A DNA stretch of 64,000 nt. It comes from Blastobasis lacticolella. Its lineage: Eukaryota > Arthropoda > Insecta > Lepidoptera > Blastobasidae. The DNA is taken from positions 9,051,907-9,115,906 of the forward strand of contig LR990041.1 of the NCBI GenBank assembly GCA_905147135.1, written 5' to 3'. The translations under genes and the position numbers were made by a program. Position 1 is the first letter of the stretch. Each line of letters opens with the position of its first letter. This document shows, in pieces, positions 32,399 through 43,535 of the stretch. The notes beneath the pieces are model-generated. The model did no database searches. It had not been told where the DNA came from and saw only the letters and a program-made list of their open reading frames with translations.

Positions 32399-34260
32399 TA
32401 AAAAATAACGAAAACTATACGTGTATATTTGTATGCAGTTTTGTCTTTACCGTTATTACATCAGTACCTAATATCTAATAGTGCATTTCACATTATAGAA
32501 CAATTCAGAAATTGACATTATTGTACCTAATAGTACAATTCAATGCACTTATACGCAACGCTCCCACTACAGTCTGATTCGCATTTCCCGTTCAGTGAAT
32601 CTGCAGTTAAATCAAAATGTCTGACTGTCAGACAGAATTTAATGTTACATAACGTCTACTGAATTCGAAGGGTCGAATGGGGGATATTATTATTTATATA
32701 TCTATATTATTGGGATTGGATTATTATTTTTGGAATCAGTGTCGGTACATTTCTTCACAGGTGATTGTACTTAACATTATCTGAAGCAAAAAGCCCACTC
32801 ATCTTCATGAATCTCTTTCATGTATTTTTAAAACGTAGCCAAGATATCGTGTAGGTGTCTTTTATTTTGGTACAAATAATATGCGCAAGGTGTCAAGGAA
32901 TAATTGAAAATAATACCTGTCTCACAAATTCCATGCCCTCCCTCAATGGCACTGCAGTCAATTAATTATTTATATCTTTATTAGACAAAAAGCTTTTCTT
33001 TACATCAAGTTAAAGAATGTGGCTATCATCTTTTGACCTTTACTTGTGCCCTTTATTCCTACTTTTGTTCGCAATTCTTCGAACGATGTTTCTTGGTGTC
33101 TAATGTTTCCTTTAGGCCGATTGCCTTTTTATTTCTAACTCTTTACAAATATATCTAGGCTGTTGTCACCTTCGACGATGTGAAATGAGTCATGATATAC
33201 CTCCATATACTTTGTAAGCATTTCACGAAACCTACGCGATGGTGTTTTTGGTAAAATCAAATCAAACTATGATATCTAGTAGGTACAAAGCTTTCTAAAG
33301 CTTAAATAGCAAGCAAGTAGTACTTTTATACTGGAATCATGCGACATGCCTAAAACTTGTCCTAGTCCGATGATTGCAAAGATATCTTATAAATCAAAAA
33401 CCCGATTACTTAGAGAGATTGCGAAAAAGGAGTAAAAAGTGCAACAGACTTATCTAACCCAGTGACAGCGTCGCTGTTGTTCGCATTGACGTGACATTCA
33501 AATGACGCACGCCTTTAAGTGTTGCTACATAAAACGCATAACTAGCACCAAAATTGACAGGTCACCTCAGTTCTTGGTGGGGAAATACATAGTTACTCTT
33601 TTTCTTCAGTTCTATAACGAACCGCTCAGCACTTGTGTTACGTGGTTGCCTTTACAGGATATTATAAATCCCGAAGTTACTGCGACAACGTTTAATCTTT
33701 GGTTTAAAGTTTAACTCATTAAAAAAGTGATATGGGATTATGACTTTGTCATAAAATGCCAACATTGTTGTTGTATTGAAGACCGCAACAAAAAGTCGTA
33801 GTCGTAATAAAATCATAGAACACAAATCTTCAACCTAATTGTCCTCGACGCACATGTAAAACAAACAGACTTATGAACTTATACACACTATATATAAAAA
33901 GTTTAAAACTCTGGTAAAACACTCACTGCTAAACAATTTAAACAGGCCCGCCATATTTGTTAAAACAAATGAACATAAATTCAACACTCAGCTTCCCAAA
34001 CGGTTCTTTATTTGAAATTTAAATAAACTCTTCATCGGCATTATTACTTACTGGCCAATTCCTAAAATCTACATTATTGATTGAATCTGTGTGAGGACAT
34101 TTTCATATGCATAGTAAAATACCTTTCAACAACATGTATACTACCAACTTAAACATTTCAATATATATCCAAAGCAGACCCAAAGTGTCCATATTTCATA
34201 TATTTTTTATAATATTTATAACCTCAAAGTATTATTAAATCAAACTCTCGATCTATACAT
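32399..34260. other. unannotated AT-rich sequence
   Basis: No gene or repeat recognised. A 70-codon plus frame at 33502 has no homology I can identify. Confidence 0.45.
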
Positions 34261-34530
34261 TCTTCTTCTTCTGCCACGACCTTTTCCCATTTACTTGGAG
34301 ACGACTCTTGTTGTCCTTCTCAGTGCCTGGCGTCTAATTGTGTTCATTCAAGTCTTTTTCGACAGTCGTCAGCCAAGTGGCGAGTGGTCTTCCGCAACCG
34401 CGTTTCGTCGTTGGCAGTTTTGGGGCCCTGTGGTATACTAGTTTGACCATGTGGTCGTCTGACCGTCTTCGGAAATGTCCGACTTCCCTTAACTTTCTCA
34501 GTTATGGGGATGACTTTGAAACTTTCGCTC
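34261..34530 (-). pseudogene. RT C-terminal tail, third family
   Basis: The minus strand reads 'VIPITEKVKGSR', shifts frame to 'EVGHFRRRSDDHMVKLVYH', then 'GCGRPLATWLTTVEKDLNEH', a stop, and 'TPGTEKDNKSRLQ'. This is the region after RT in endonuclease-RT elements ('PI.EK..GSRLRWYGHV.RRPDDH...GRP..TW...V..DL'). It ends in a (GAA)n tail at 34272-34261, like the 23.2-kb element. A frameshift and a stop make it inactive, and the 5' side is truncated. Confidence 0.7.
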
Positions 34531-34561
34531 ACTTTGTAATTTACGCATTGCTTATCAATAA

Positions 34562-34733
34562 CTAGTGGACCCGGCGCGACTTCTTTCGCGTACACTTTAC
34601 CCCTACCTACCCTTTTTATCTTGCTTATAAACAATCCTCTTGAATCACTCTATCTATTGTTGAAACCCGCACCCGCGGGTAAATAGGGAGTAATAATGAC
34701 AGACGACGGGAAGCGACTTTGTTTAAAAGTAAG
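34562..34733 (-). mobile_element. non-autonomous Helitron copy (family H)
   Basis: On the minus strand: 'aaacaaagtcgcttcccgtc', 'gtctgtcattattac', 'caacaatagatagagtgatt', 'aagaggattgtttata', a short GGTAGGGGTA tract, 'cgcgaaagaagtcgcgccgg', GTCCA and CTAG (34565-34562), followed by T. Confidence 0.75.
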
Positions 34734-35985
34734 AAAGAAAGACATATATTACACATAGTACACCACGACACAATAAAAGTTACATAATTGCAAAAGAAAA
34801 CATTAATAATAAGAACATTTAAAACCTACATCGTCGGTACCGCGGCGGCCAGCTTAAATGGTACCCACTCAACATGTGTGGCGCAAGAAGCGACTCACAG
34901 CGCTAGTATTCTGTGGGCACATTTATATTATGTATAGATCACTGTTTAGCCAATCACCATAGGCTACGTACTACATCCACAGTCCAAAAGGCAAATGAGT
35001 AATGAACGACGTGTACGCAAACGCGGCAGTCCGTCATATTAACTTTACGCTAAGTTTGGCTGACAAAGTGCGACCACCCCCGTCTGTGATTAATGCGTCC
35101 TTTTACAACCCCAACCGCGGGGTGGAAAAGCAATCCAGTTAAATATCTCTAAAACCGCTGATTGTGCAACTCCGTTGCTACGTCCAGATATTAATTTGGT
35201 AACGAGGTTTTTATGAATGCTGTTAAAGGCTTGTTGTGCTGGGAAATTTCAATTTTGTACTATGTTTTATTTTTTGGTATTTATCCTTAAGTTCTTAATT
35301 CATGCTTTGGAATTATGAGGTGTAATAAGTATTTTGTTTTTTTTTTCTTTTATACTCGTACGGTAAGGAATGGCGCGTTTATTAAATAATAATGGGATTT
35401 ACACTAAATATTTTTAGAATTAGTTCATTCATTATTCTTGTACAGAACGGAAGTGCCAAGACGTAACTAATTAAATATAATTAAGTAATTGCTATTAAAC
35501 TGTAAAATAAGTACTTGAATAAAAAAAGTATAAAAATAATGAAATAAATTCCCCCCGAAGCTATCCAAGTAGATGCTGCTAAGTTTCACAAGCTCATCAT
35601 GCCTTCACTAATTAAAACCAAGTATATCTCATTAAAATCTAAACCCTCTCTATAAGGCTTCGAAAGTCCTAACCAACAGGCTTATCGTTGTCAATAACTT
35701 TGACTTGGCCGTTTCATATAACGATATTGCATGACATTAGTTTTAATTTCTTTGCAAATAAATATTAAATAATAAAAGCACAAGTCCGTCGGAGTGTCAA
35801 TTCGCCGCGAATTGGCGAACATACACGAAATTATTATAGTTTGAAATCACCCTTTCTTAAATTTTTCTGTTCTCTCTTATTTCTCCCATAATCTTTAAAA
35901 TGTTGGTGGAGTACGTGACTTTTCTTTACATTAGTTATTAATAAATCATTGTCTGTTACTGGTTACATAGAGTAACTTATATATA
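34734..35985. other. unannotated sequence
   Basis: GC-balanced at 34830-35110, AT-rich elsewhere. No recognisable feature. Confidence 0.45.
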
Positions 35986-37060
35986 GGCTGGACCATGGAC
36001 TTAGTACCCAAAGGGACTGCGCACTGCTTTGACTAAAACCGGGCAGAGCGAGAGTCACCATCGATAGTCCTTTGTCCCTTTCTAACAGTGTAAACACAAT
36101 GTTATTGGCATAATCACCGTCATTCTAAATTGACAAGTGTCATGTTTGGTGTTGCCATTATTGGAGAAATATATTTACCGTGAATTTTGTATTATTATGG
36201 GGTAATACGTACAATCCGAACAGTAGTTGTCAAAATACCTTTTGATCTACTGAACGTTTCTCCGACAAACGTCGAGTCGACATAATTATCAACCTACGAC
36301 TTTTTGTTACACAAAACAGGTAAAAGAGTTCGGTAACGATTTATTCTACAACACTAGTTCCTAAAGAGAAGTGATAGTACTCGCCGATATCTACATTTCG
36401 GATAGCAGCTGTCAAAATTAGAACTGTTGTAACTCGGATACGATTTGTCTTACAACACTAGTTCCTAGAGTAATATAATAGTACTCATCGAGATCTACAT
36501 TTCGGATGACAGTTTTAAGTTTAACAGCTGTCACCCGAAATGTAGATATCGACGAGTACTATCACTTCTCTTTAGGAACTAGTGTTGTAAGACCAATCGT
36601 TTCCGAGTTACAACAGTTCTAATTTTGACAGCTGCTATCCGAAATGTAGATCTCGACGAGCACTATCATTTCTCTTTAGGAACTAGTGTACTAGCACCAA
36701 TAGTTTAGGAGTTATTGCAGTTTTAAGTTTGACAGCTGTCATTCGAAATGTAGATCAACAAGTACTATAATTTCTCTCTAGAAACTAGTATTTTAGGACC
36801 AATGGGTTCCGAGTAGCAGGGAAACCTTGGGCTGGACCCTAGTGAAAATATGACCTTCAGATTGCACCCGGTTCGACTCTGCCTGGCCCTGATCGGTAGG
36901 TCGGTGTCCGCGCTAAGTAATCAAAGTAATTCGGAATTTGCATCAACAATGGTGGCAACACTAGAAAGGGACACAGGACTATCTATGGTGACTCTCGCTC
37001 TGCCCGGTTTTAGTCAAAGCAGTGCGCAGTCCCTTTAGGTAGTAAGTCCATGGGCTGGAC
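35986..37060. mobile_element. foldback DNA transposon (MITE) with 8-bp TSD
   Basis: The direct repeat GGCTGGAC lies at 35986-35993 and 37053-37060. Between them a 1,059-bp element begins CATGGACTTAGTACC and ends GGTAGTAAGTCCATG. Its terminal inverted repeats are 91 bp (35994-36084 and 36962-37052) and differ at only four positions. The centre is the inverted satellite at 36331-36821. No transposase frame is present, so mobilisation would need an enzyme in trans. An 8-bp duplication is typical of the hAT and P superfamilies; the CATG start recalls P-type ends, but that link is inference. High arm identity suggests recent activity. Confidence 0.85.
36331..36821. repeat. inverted ~104-bp satellite inside the foldback element
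   Basis: Five units of one sequence sharing 'acactagttcct', 'gatctacatttcgga' and 'cagctgtcaaaa': two forward (36331-36431 and 36432-36517), then three reverse (36519-36622, 36623-36726 and 36727-36821). The switch of orientation at about 36518 makes a large imperfect palindrome. Confidence 0.8.
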
Positions 37061-37256
37061 ATAAACTAAAGACTCTGTAGAATCATAGATATTATTAGGT
37101 ACAATTACCGCTTTCAATCAGGGAGATGAGATGTAATTTATCTCTTGAACTTTTTTTAAATTCAACATTTTTATTTTTATTATATATTAGACATCTCACC
37201 TGGTAGTAAGTGAGGATATTGCCGAAGGTGGAACATATATAGGTAACATGTATGTA

Positions 37257-37373
37257 GGTATGCCCGCCAAGCGTGGAGATTATGGCAATAACCTCACCTT
37301 CCGTGGGAGAGGCCCTAAGTCCTGCAGTGGACTGTAACGGGATGTGATGATGATGATGATGATGATGTAGGTA
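37257..37373 (+). repeat. RTE-like retroposon 3' end with (GAT)n tail
   Basis: 'gccaagcgtggagattatgg', 'caataacctcaccttccgtg', 'ggagaggccctaagtcctgc', 'agtggactgtaacggg', then seven or eight GAT triplets. The tail and 5' truncation are as expected for target-primed retroposition. Confidence 0.75.
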
Positions 37374-37402
37374 TAATTCCAGCTGCCAATAATGCTATTA
37401 TA

Positions 37403-37720
37403 TGCTACTCAGTGACAAACGAGCTAGCCCACTTGATGGTAAGCGGTAACTGTCGACCATAACATCTACGATTCATGCATTTAGGTTGCATACATCAAAA
37501 ATACAGCACCGCAGGTGCGTTGGGTAATTCTGGCTTGCACCCTAGCCTCTTGTCACTGTAAGATTTATGAAATGCCTCAACTTTGATGGCTACTTCATTC
37601 CTTAAACAGGAACACAACACAACAATGCAAGAGTTGTTGCTTGGCGGTAGAGTAGATAAGACGATGATATTCATCCAGGCGGACTCTTCAGGCTAGACAG
37701 AGACCTACCACCTGATAACT
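37403..37720 (+). repeat. interspersed SINE-like repeat, family B copy 2
   Basis: The same block order as 31190-31455, from 'gacaaacgagctagcccac' to 'ccaggcggactcttcaggct', with a roughly 50-bp longer middle (atttaggttgcatacatc, acagcaccgcaggtgcgttg). Confidence 0.65.
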
Positions 37721-39082
37721 ATCTATAACCATAAAAGTGTCCCACCATTGCTGGGATTGCTATGTTACCCTGTAAATAGAACTGTAGTAAGTAAACTGAA
37801 CGACGAACTGTTTATTAATTAAATTTTTATTATTTAATATAGGCCTTCTGCTTTATTGCCATTATGATTATATAAATTCAAGCTATTGTTTTACGATTAC
37901 GATTATTTTTTGTTCAAAACAAGTTTTTAGTAAGTACCTACAGCTACTTCCCGCTAATGCACCAGTACATGCGTAAAAGCCCTTCGTCCACCCTTTGTTC
38001 TCGAAGCGATGAGTGCTCGAGCGTAGACTGGCACTCGAGTGATCGCCACTCGCCGTATCGCTCGCTCAGCTTATCGGTACTCAGCGCCACTCCGCGCTTG
38101 TGCCGACCCATTTGCAGGAAACAAAACCTTGAAAACGCCTTATAGCTTGTTTTCTACACTTCTCCTCGAAACATGTCAAGCTGTATATTATACCAAAATA
38201 ATGTTTTTACTTGGTGAGCAGGAAATATGCTAATGACACCGATTATCTCCTTCGTAAGATAAGTTTGCTTGTACAGTAAGTAGGTTATGGCGTCTTTATC
38301 ATTGTTTATTGTAAGATGTTCTTGTTGGCTATCTGTCAAATTTAGTTGTTTTGTTATCCACGAGCAAAGTTAGAAAATAATATAATCTTATTGTTTAGGT
38401 ACCTGACGAGTACTCCATAATTAAGTAGAACGAACGCCTGTTCGGACCTTCATTCAAAAAAAATCATCATTCGTTTCTCAATCACTAATTTCCATTGAGA
38501 ACTAGTCTATGAAATGTGATTACAGATGAAGCTGTTGGAAGTAAATTCAGTGTGAAGTTCAGGGAGCAAGCAACTCAATCGGCAACTGATAACTTGGCAA
38601 AAATCGCATTAGGCGAGCCGGCGACACCTCACAGCGGCTCCAAACGCACCTTTTTCCAGACGATTGCACAACGCCACCACCTGGGGGGCACTCCCCCTCT
38701 CTTTCCACCAAAAGCCAAAGCCCCTCGCCCCATCTCCTTCACCCTCGCTATTTATGACTTATTAACTTCTCTGAGGTATCATAGCAACCTGTCCCGTATC
38801 ACTGATTTAATATAGAAAATTGGGAACTCAACCGAAAATAACTTAGAGGCAGTTTATTAAATTCTTTGGCCCCGTGTCGTGCTTATTGGCACAAGTACTG
38901 TTTTATTACAGTTGATTACTGTTTATTGGTACGGCTAAATTAAATTACGTACAGATAGTTGGTTAAACGTTTCATTACCTACTCTTGAGTACTTTTCTAC
39001 ATAGGGGAAAATTAACTAACGGAATATTTTGCCTATGCTTTTCCTAAAGAAAATTAAGTAGTCAAGTAGGTACGACAGTTTT
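37721..39082. other. unannotated; unique GC-balanced segment
   Basis: A plus-strand 99-codon frame at 38516-38815 follows a 'gattacag' acceptor-like site and reads 'DEAVGSKFSVKFREQATQ' and onward. No domain is recognised and the frame runs into AT-rich DNA. 37980-38110 is CpG-rich. Both are undecided. Confidence 0.3.
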
Positions 39083-39332
39083 TCTATACATAGTATAATA
39101 TAAAACAAAGTAGCTTCTCGTCGTATTGGTAACATATCGATCTATGTTTGTATGTATAAAGATATAAGCGTACATAGGTACGCTTAGATTTTTAAACTAC
39201 GTATCGGATATTAAAGCGGTTTTCAACAATAGATAAAGTAATTCAAGAGGAAGGTTTATAAGAAAGAATAGGTAGAAGGGTAGGTAGGGATAAAGTAGGT
39301 GTATGCGAACGAAGTCGCGCCGGGTCTTCTAG
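39083..39332 (+). mobile_element. non-autonomous Helitron copy (family H)
   Basis: Starts TCTATACATAGTATAA. It then has 'aaaacaaagtagcttctcg', 'acgcttagatttttaaacta', 'gcggttttcaacaatagata', 'aagaggaaggtttataag', a short GGTAG tract, the hairpin 'gcgaacgaagtcgcgccggg' and CTAG (39329-39332) followed by T. About 250 bp, no ORF. It is one of the most complete copies. Confidence 0.8.
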
Positions 39333-40058
39333 TTGAATAAATACCTAACTACGTTCATATTGAAATAGTACAACATGGCGGCAAGTTGAGTCTCACTAAT
39401 TCACTATCTCGCATCTCGCTATGTCGGAAGCCACTTCATACTTATACAAAGTAATGAACCCAGAAAATTTGGATCTACACAGTTCACATATTAAAAAAGG
39501 AACTCCTCAATATTCCAAAAGGATGTTATTTAAAAAACACCCAGACCATGATATCAAGAAACGAGAGCTTACAAAGCAATAGAGCGTCGTAAATAAAACG
39601 GAGACGCGAAGCAAATCCCGGCGAAAGCGGCGCGGTGTTTACCAACCGATCGCTCCTTGGGGAAGCGATCAGGGTCCCCGCAAACCAATAAATGTTTCTG
39701 CCTCTCCCGCGTGTTGGTGCACTCGCAAATACTCTTAACCTTTAAAAAATAAACCGCGGAATAGCATTTTAGAAAAAGAGCGAGCAAGCCAACGATAGTT
39801 TTTAGTATTACCTACTTTAGGATAGGGAATTTAGTTTTATTTGTAGTATATCAAGAGCTCCATTCTTCAATTCTATGGAGGCGACCATAGTCGCATTACC
39901 CGATACCCATAAGCCTTAACTAAGGTTAGGGTGTTACCGTACTGGACACCACCGGCAAAGTATGTTACAGTGTATGTTACTTGCTTATAAGCAGTATTTT
40001 AGACTTTAGTGTGCCTAAAACTGCAGTTTAATTGGTCTAATAAATTTCTGCTACATCA
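39333..40058. other. unannotated sequence
   Basis: No feature recognised. Confidence 0.45.
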
Positions 40059-40231
40059 TCTATTCATAGTATAAAACAAAGTCGCATTCCGACGTCTGTC
40101 CCTATGTACGCTTAGATATTTTAAACTACGCAATAGATAAAGCGGTTTTCAACAATATAGAGTTCAATTATTCAAAAGTAAAGAGTAAAGTAGGTGTACG
40201 GTACGTAACGAACTTGCACTGGGTCCACTAG
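40059..40231 (+). mobile_element. complete short Helitron (family H), 173 bp
   Basis: A|TCTATTCATAGTATAAAACA at the 5' end and CCACTAG|T at the 3' end, an exact insertion between A and T as Helitrons make. It contains 'acgtctgtccctatgtacgc', 'tttaaactacgcaa' and 'gcggttttcaacaata'. The 3' hairpin is eroded (taacgaacttgcactggg), and the minisatellite is reduced to 'gtaggtgtacgg'. Confidence 0.8.
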
Positions 40232-40493
40232 TAACTAATATAATTTTTACATGGTTTTCTTCCGAGTTCCGAGTTCCCTATTAGTACCATTTTCTAATAC
40301 AAAAAATAAAACAAAATTATTACGTACCCTTTTTAGGTAGCAAACAAACGTACGGCAAGCAGCTACCGTAGCCTATGCATGTTATCATTTTCAAGTTACC
40401 TAACGTGTACATACCTATACAGCAATGATGAAAGAAATTCCTATTAAGAGGACAGGGCATACTGTCAAATTATTCATGCATACTTAACATGAC

Positions 40494-41645
40494 TGTAACA
40501 TGAAATGGCCGACGGATTTGCCCAAAAAGAAGTAGCGTAAGGAGTAGATGTCCCTAGCATTAATAATTACTTAACTTATTTAGTTTAAATAACTTTGATT
40601 GCAAATTACTTTAAATCGTTCTATTCATATTTTATCATAGGTATATACTTTTAAATTTAACTACAGTACGGAGTAATTTTAGACTTAAGATTATTGAATA
40701 AATTCTTTTTATTTATAAATGGCAAATCGGCACGCTTATGGCCTGTCATCATTATAGATATTGAACTTGGCCTGTCCACCTTAAAGAATTTTTCTCGTCA
40801 TTGCTATTTAGGTAGTTAACATAACAATATCTCCGCTAACATAATAAAATAACAATACATAAAATAGGCCTGTAACAATAATAGCCGACGGATGTGCCAA
40901 AAAAGAAGTAGAACTAGATTTCCCTAGCTTGATGATACACAATATAATCAAATCACAAGCAAATCGACACGCTTAAGGCTTTTCATAGCCCTAGAAATTG
41001 AACCTAGGGCCTGTCCACTTTAAGGAATATCTCTCGTCATTGCTATTTAGGATCTTAACCTAACAATATCTTCGAGTACCGCGCCCATCGCTACTCCCAA
41101 ACCTCTAACCGTTTCATAGTTTTGAGTATCAAGACTATTCAGACTTAAGTGTCGACCGATCAGCCCCAGGGAGATAGGACCTAGACTTTCCTGTAAGATG
41201 AAGTGGCCGACGGATGTGCCCAAAAAGAAGTAGCGTAAGAACTAGATTTCCCTAGAATTAATAATTACTTAACTTACTTAGCTTAAATAACTTTGGTATT
41301 AAATAACTTAAAATTGTTCTACTACAGTACGGTGTAATTTTAAAATGAAGATTCTTGAATACATTATTTTTATTTATTTTATTTTTATAATATTGCAAAT
41401 CGGCACGCTCATGTCCTGTCATTGCCATAGAAATTGAACCATATGGCCTGTCCACCTTCAAAAAATTCTCTCGTCATTGCTGCTATTTAGCTTGTCAACC
41501 TAACAATATCTCCGAGTGCCACGTTCATCGCCGTTATTGCCCTCTTGCCGTATCGTAGTTTCGAGTATCAAGACTATTCACGACTTAAGTGTCGGTGTTT
41601 GACGACCGATCGGCCCCCAGGGAAGCCGTGGCCGGACAAAGGTAT
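40494..41645. repeat. tandem triplication of ~320-460-bp unit
   Basis: Three head-to-tail units start near 40494, 40869 and 41190, each with 'gccgacgga.ttgcc.aaaaa', 'gaagtag', 'gcaaatcggcacgct', 'cctgtcca.ctt..a.gaat' and 'ctcgtcattgctatttag'. Unit 2 lacks about 130 bp of AT-rich middle. Unit 1 lacks the 'agtatcaagactattca' and 'gacttaagtgtcg' end that units 2 and 3 share. Non-coding. Confidence 0.8.
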
Positions 41646-42078
41646 CGGAATGGGGACAAGAGTGCTCGTTGCAAAAAGGTTTCCGTATGGTGACGTGACG
41701 AACCGAGCCGTGGACACTTGACGTATGCTTGGGATGTTGGGTGGCGTATTTTGTGTTTTTGTTAATGGAAGTTGTTGGTGTTAAAGTAAAATAGCAAAAA
41801 TAGCTATGGTTATTTTATTGTGATTTAATATTATGCTCAGTTTATCACTACAATATAATATAATACAATAATACGGCAGTCTAGCCTGGGGCAAATTTAT
41901 TACCTTAAATATTTTTTGTTAAAAAATATTTTATTTTGTTTATTATATTATGTTAATTTAATTAATACTTATTGTTCAGTAGTTTGGAAAAACTTTGAAT
42001 AAATTTCAATAATACTAAACAACCTAGCATTATTTTCGAGTTATTATGTTGAATAGGCAATTTTCAATGTATTTTTAT

Positions 42079-42400
42079 TCCGCGACGGAAAAATATGGGT
42101 GTTACAAGTTTGACGTGTGTCTATTATCTGTAGCTCTGTGTATCTGTGGAGAAGTATGTCTGTCTGTAACATCTGCCTCTGCAGCATCTATAGCCGCTGT
42201 CTGTAAGACGTAGCTCCCGAACGGATGGACAAATTTCAATGCGGTTTTCTTTATTTGAAAACCAGTTTAATAGAGATGGTTCATAGCTATGTTTTATCAT
42301 TATCGGTTCAGTACTTAAGAAAATATTTGAGAAAGTATAAACTTGGTCAGGGGTTATCCTACTTTTTCTGTCGGTTCGATTATATTGAGCGAACTTAGAC
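42079..42400 (+). repeat. dispersed repeat family A, copy 2
   Basis: 'ccgcgacggaaaaatatggg', 'tgttacaagtttgacgtgtg', 'gtagctcccgaacggatgga', 'caatgcggttttctttattt', 'gaaaaccagtttaatag' and 'ggggttatcctactttttct' follow the block order of the 5.86-kb copy. It also shares a 'tatattgagc.aac' flank with that copy. Confidence 0.65.
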
Positions 42401-42589
42401 ACCTACTTAACGAGTATATTAGATATCTTAAAAAATCACTAAAAAGAAATGTAAAAAATTTAAATCCGCAATCTAAAAGGCCCGAAAGGATCATAACCAT
42501 ACCTTTACTCGCCTAATAATAACATATCAAATACCCTACGACACCCAATACCCACCATATTCCACGACAGTCTAATAATTCTAGACGCG

Positions 42590-42862
42590 CGTTTATTGAC
42601 CAAAGACTGGAATCCAAAATGGAGGCTGAACAGCTACATTAAAGCTACAAATAGCTGGGTTGGATGCTTAGTGCAGGTGAGGTGGGCGGGGCCAGCCAGC
42701 GCCCGCCCCCTGCCTCACAATCCTGGCAAATTGAATAAATTAACAGTAAATTTAATAACTCCATTAAGCTGGCTCTGGTCTGATGCAAACAACTGGTGAC
42801 GCAACGATTTCAGGGGCGGCGGGATTCGATTAGTATCTCACTCGCGGTGTTTGGCGGGGCGC
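42590..42862. promoter_or_regulatory. GC-rich unique segment with paired GC boxes
   Basis: Contains 'gtgggcggggcc' and 'gcgcccgccccc' about 15 bp apart, with many AT-rich homeodomain-like words following. No transcript signals are evident. Candidate cis-regulatory element only. Confidence 0.25.
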
Positions 42863-43535
42863 CACTGTCGCCTGATGTGATTAGAGACATTGATTTTGAG
42901 TACGGAATAACTATAGTAGTCAGCGGGTTAAAAATGTTCGCAACATATTGTTTCGATTGTAATACGGATAACTAAATTATGCTAGGAATTATGCTTTTGT
43001 CTTATTGATAATCTTTTGTCTTGTCGATCGCAGTGACATGAACAGATTGAAAGTTTCTTAAATATTTAAAGTACTAAAACCACGAAATTATACAAACTTT
43101 TAAAAAAATCTTGCTGATTCCCAAAAGAGCTAAAAACCCTCAAAAAAGGCTACAAAAAATAAAACGTCTAAATAACTCTATGTCTCTACATAGAGTAATG
43201 CCGTGTCACCTGATGTGATTAGCGCCATCGATCTTGGGTGCTTATAAATAACTTTAGTGGGTTAAAACTTTTCGCAATACATTCTTTCGATTGTTATACG
43301 GGTAACTAAATTATGTCTTTGTCTCATTGATCATTATTGCGAGGCGATCGCAATGACATTAATTTATTGAAAATTTTAAATTAGTATTAAAACCACGAAA
43401 TTATAGGTACAAGCTTTGAAAAAATAATTCTAAGTCCCGAAAGAATTAAGAACCTCAATCAAACAGCCGCAAAAATAATGCAATGTTCGAAATTGTCGAA
43501 TGACTCTATGTAGAGATATAGAATCATGCTGAACT
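42863..43535. repeat. tandem duplication, ~338-bp period
   Basis: 42863 and 43201 start with 'c.gtgtc.cctgatgtgatt'. The two units then share 'gggttaaaa', 'gcaa.acatt.tttcgattgt', 'gataactaaattatg', 'aaaaccacgaaattata' and 'actctatgt'. By eye they are about 75-80% identical. Each unit ends with a small 'ctctatgt..ctacatagag' dyad or its remnant. Confidence 0.75.

Noticed and set aside
36830..36837. A third GGCTGGAC inside the foldback element
   Set aside because: Not adjacent to CATGGACTTA, so it is not a second boundary; 8-mers recur by chance, though nested insertion cannot be wholly excluded.
38516..38815. 99-codon frame after an acceptor-like 'gattacag'
   Set aside because: No donor or homology; the end runs into AT-rich DNA. 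Kept only as a note under unannotated sequence.
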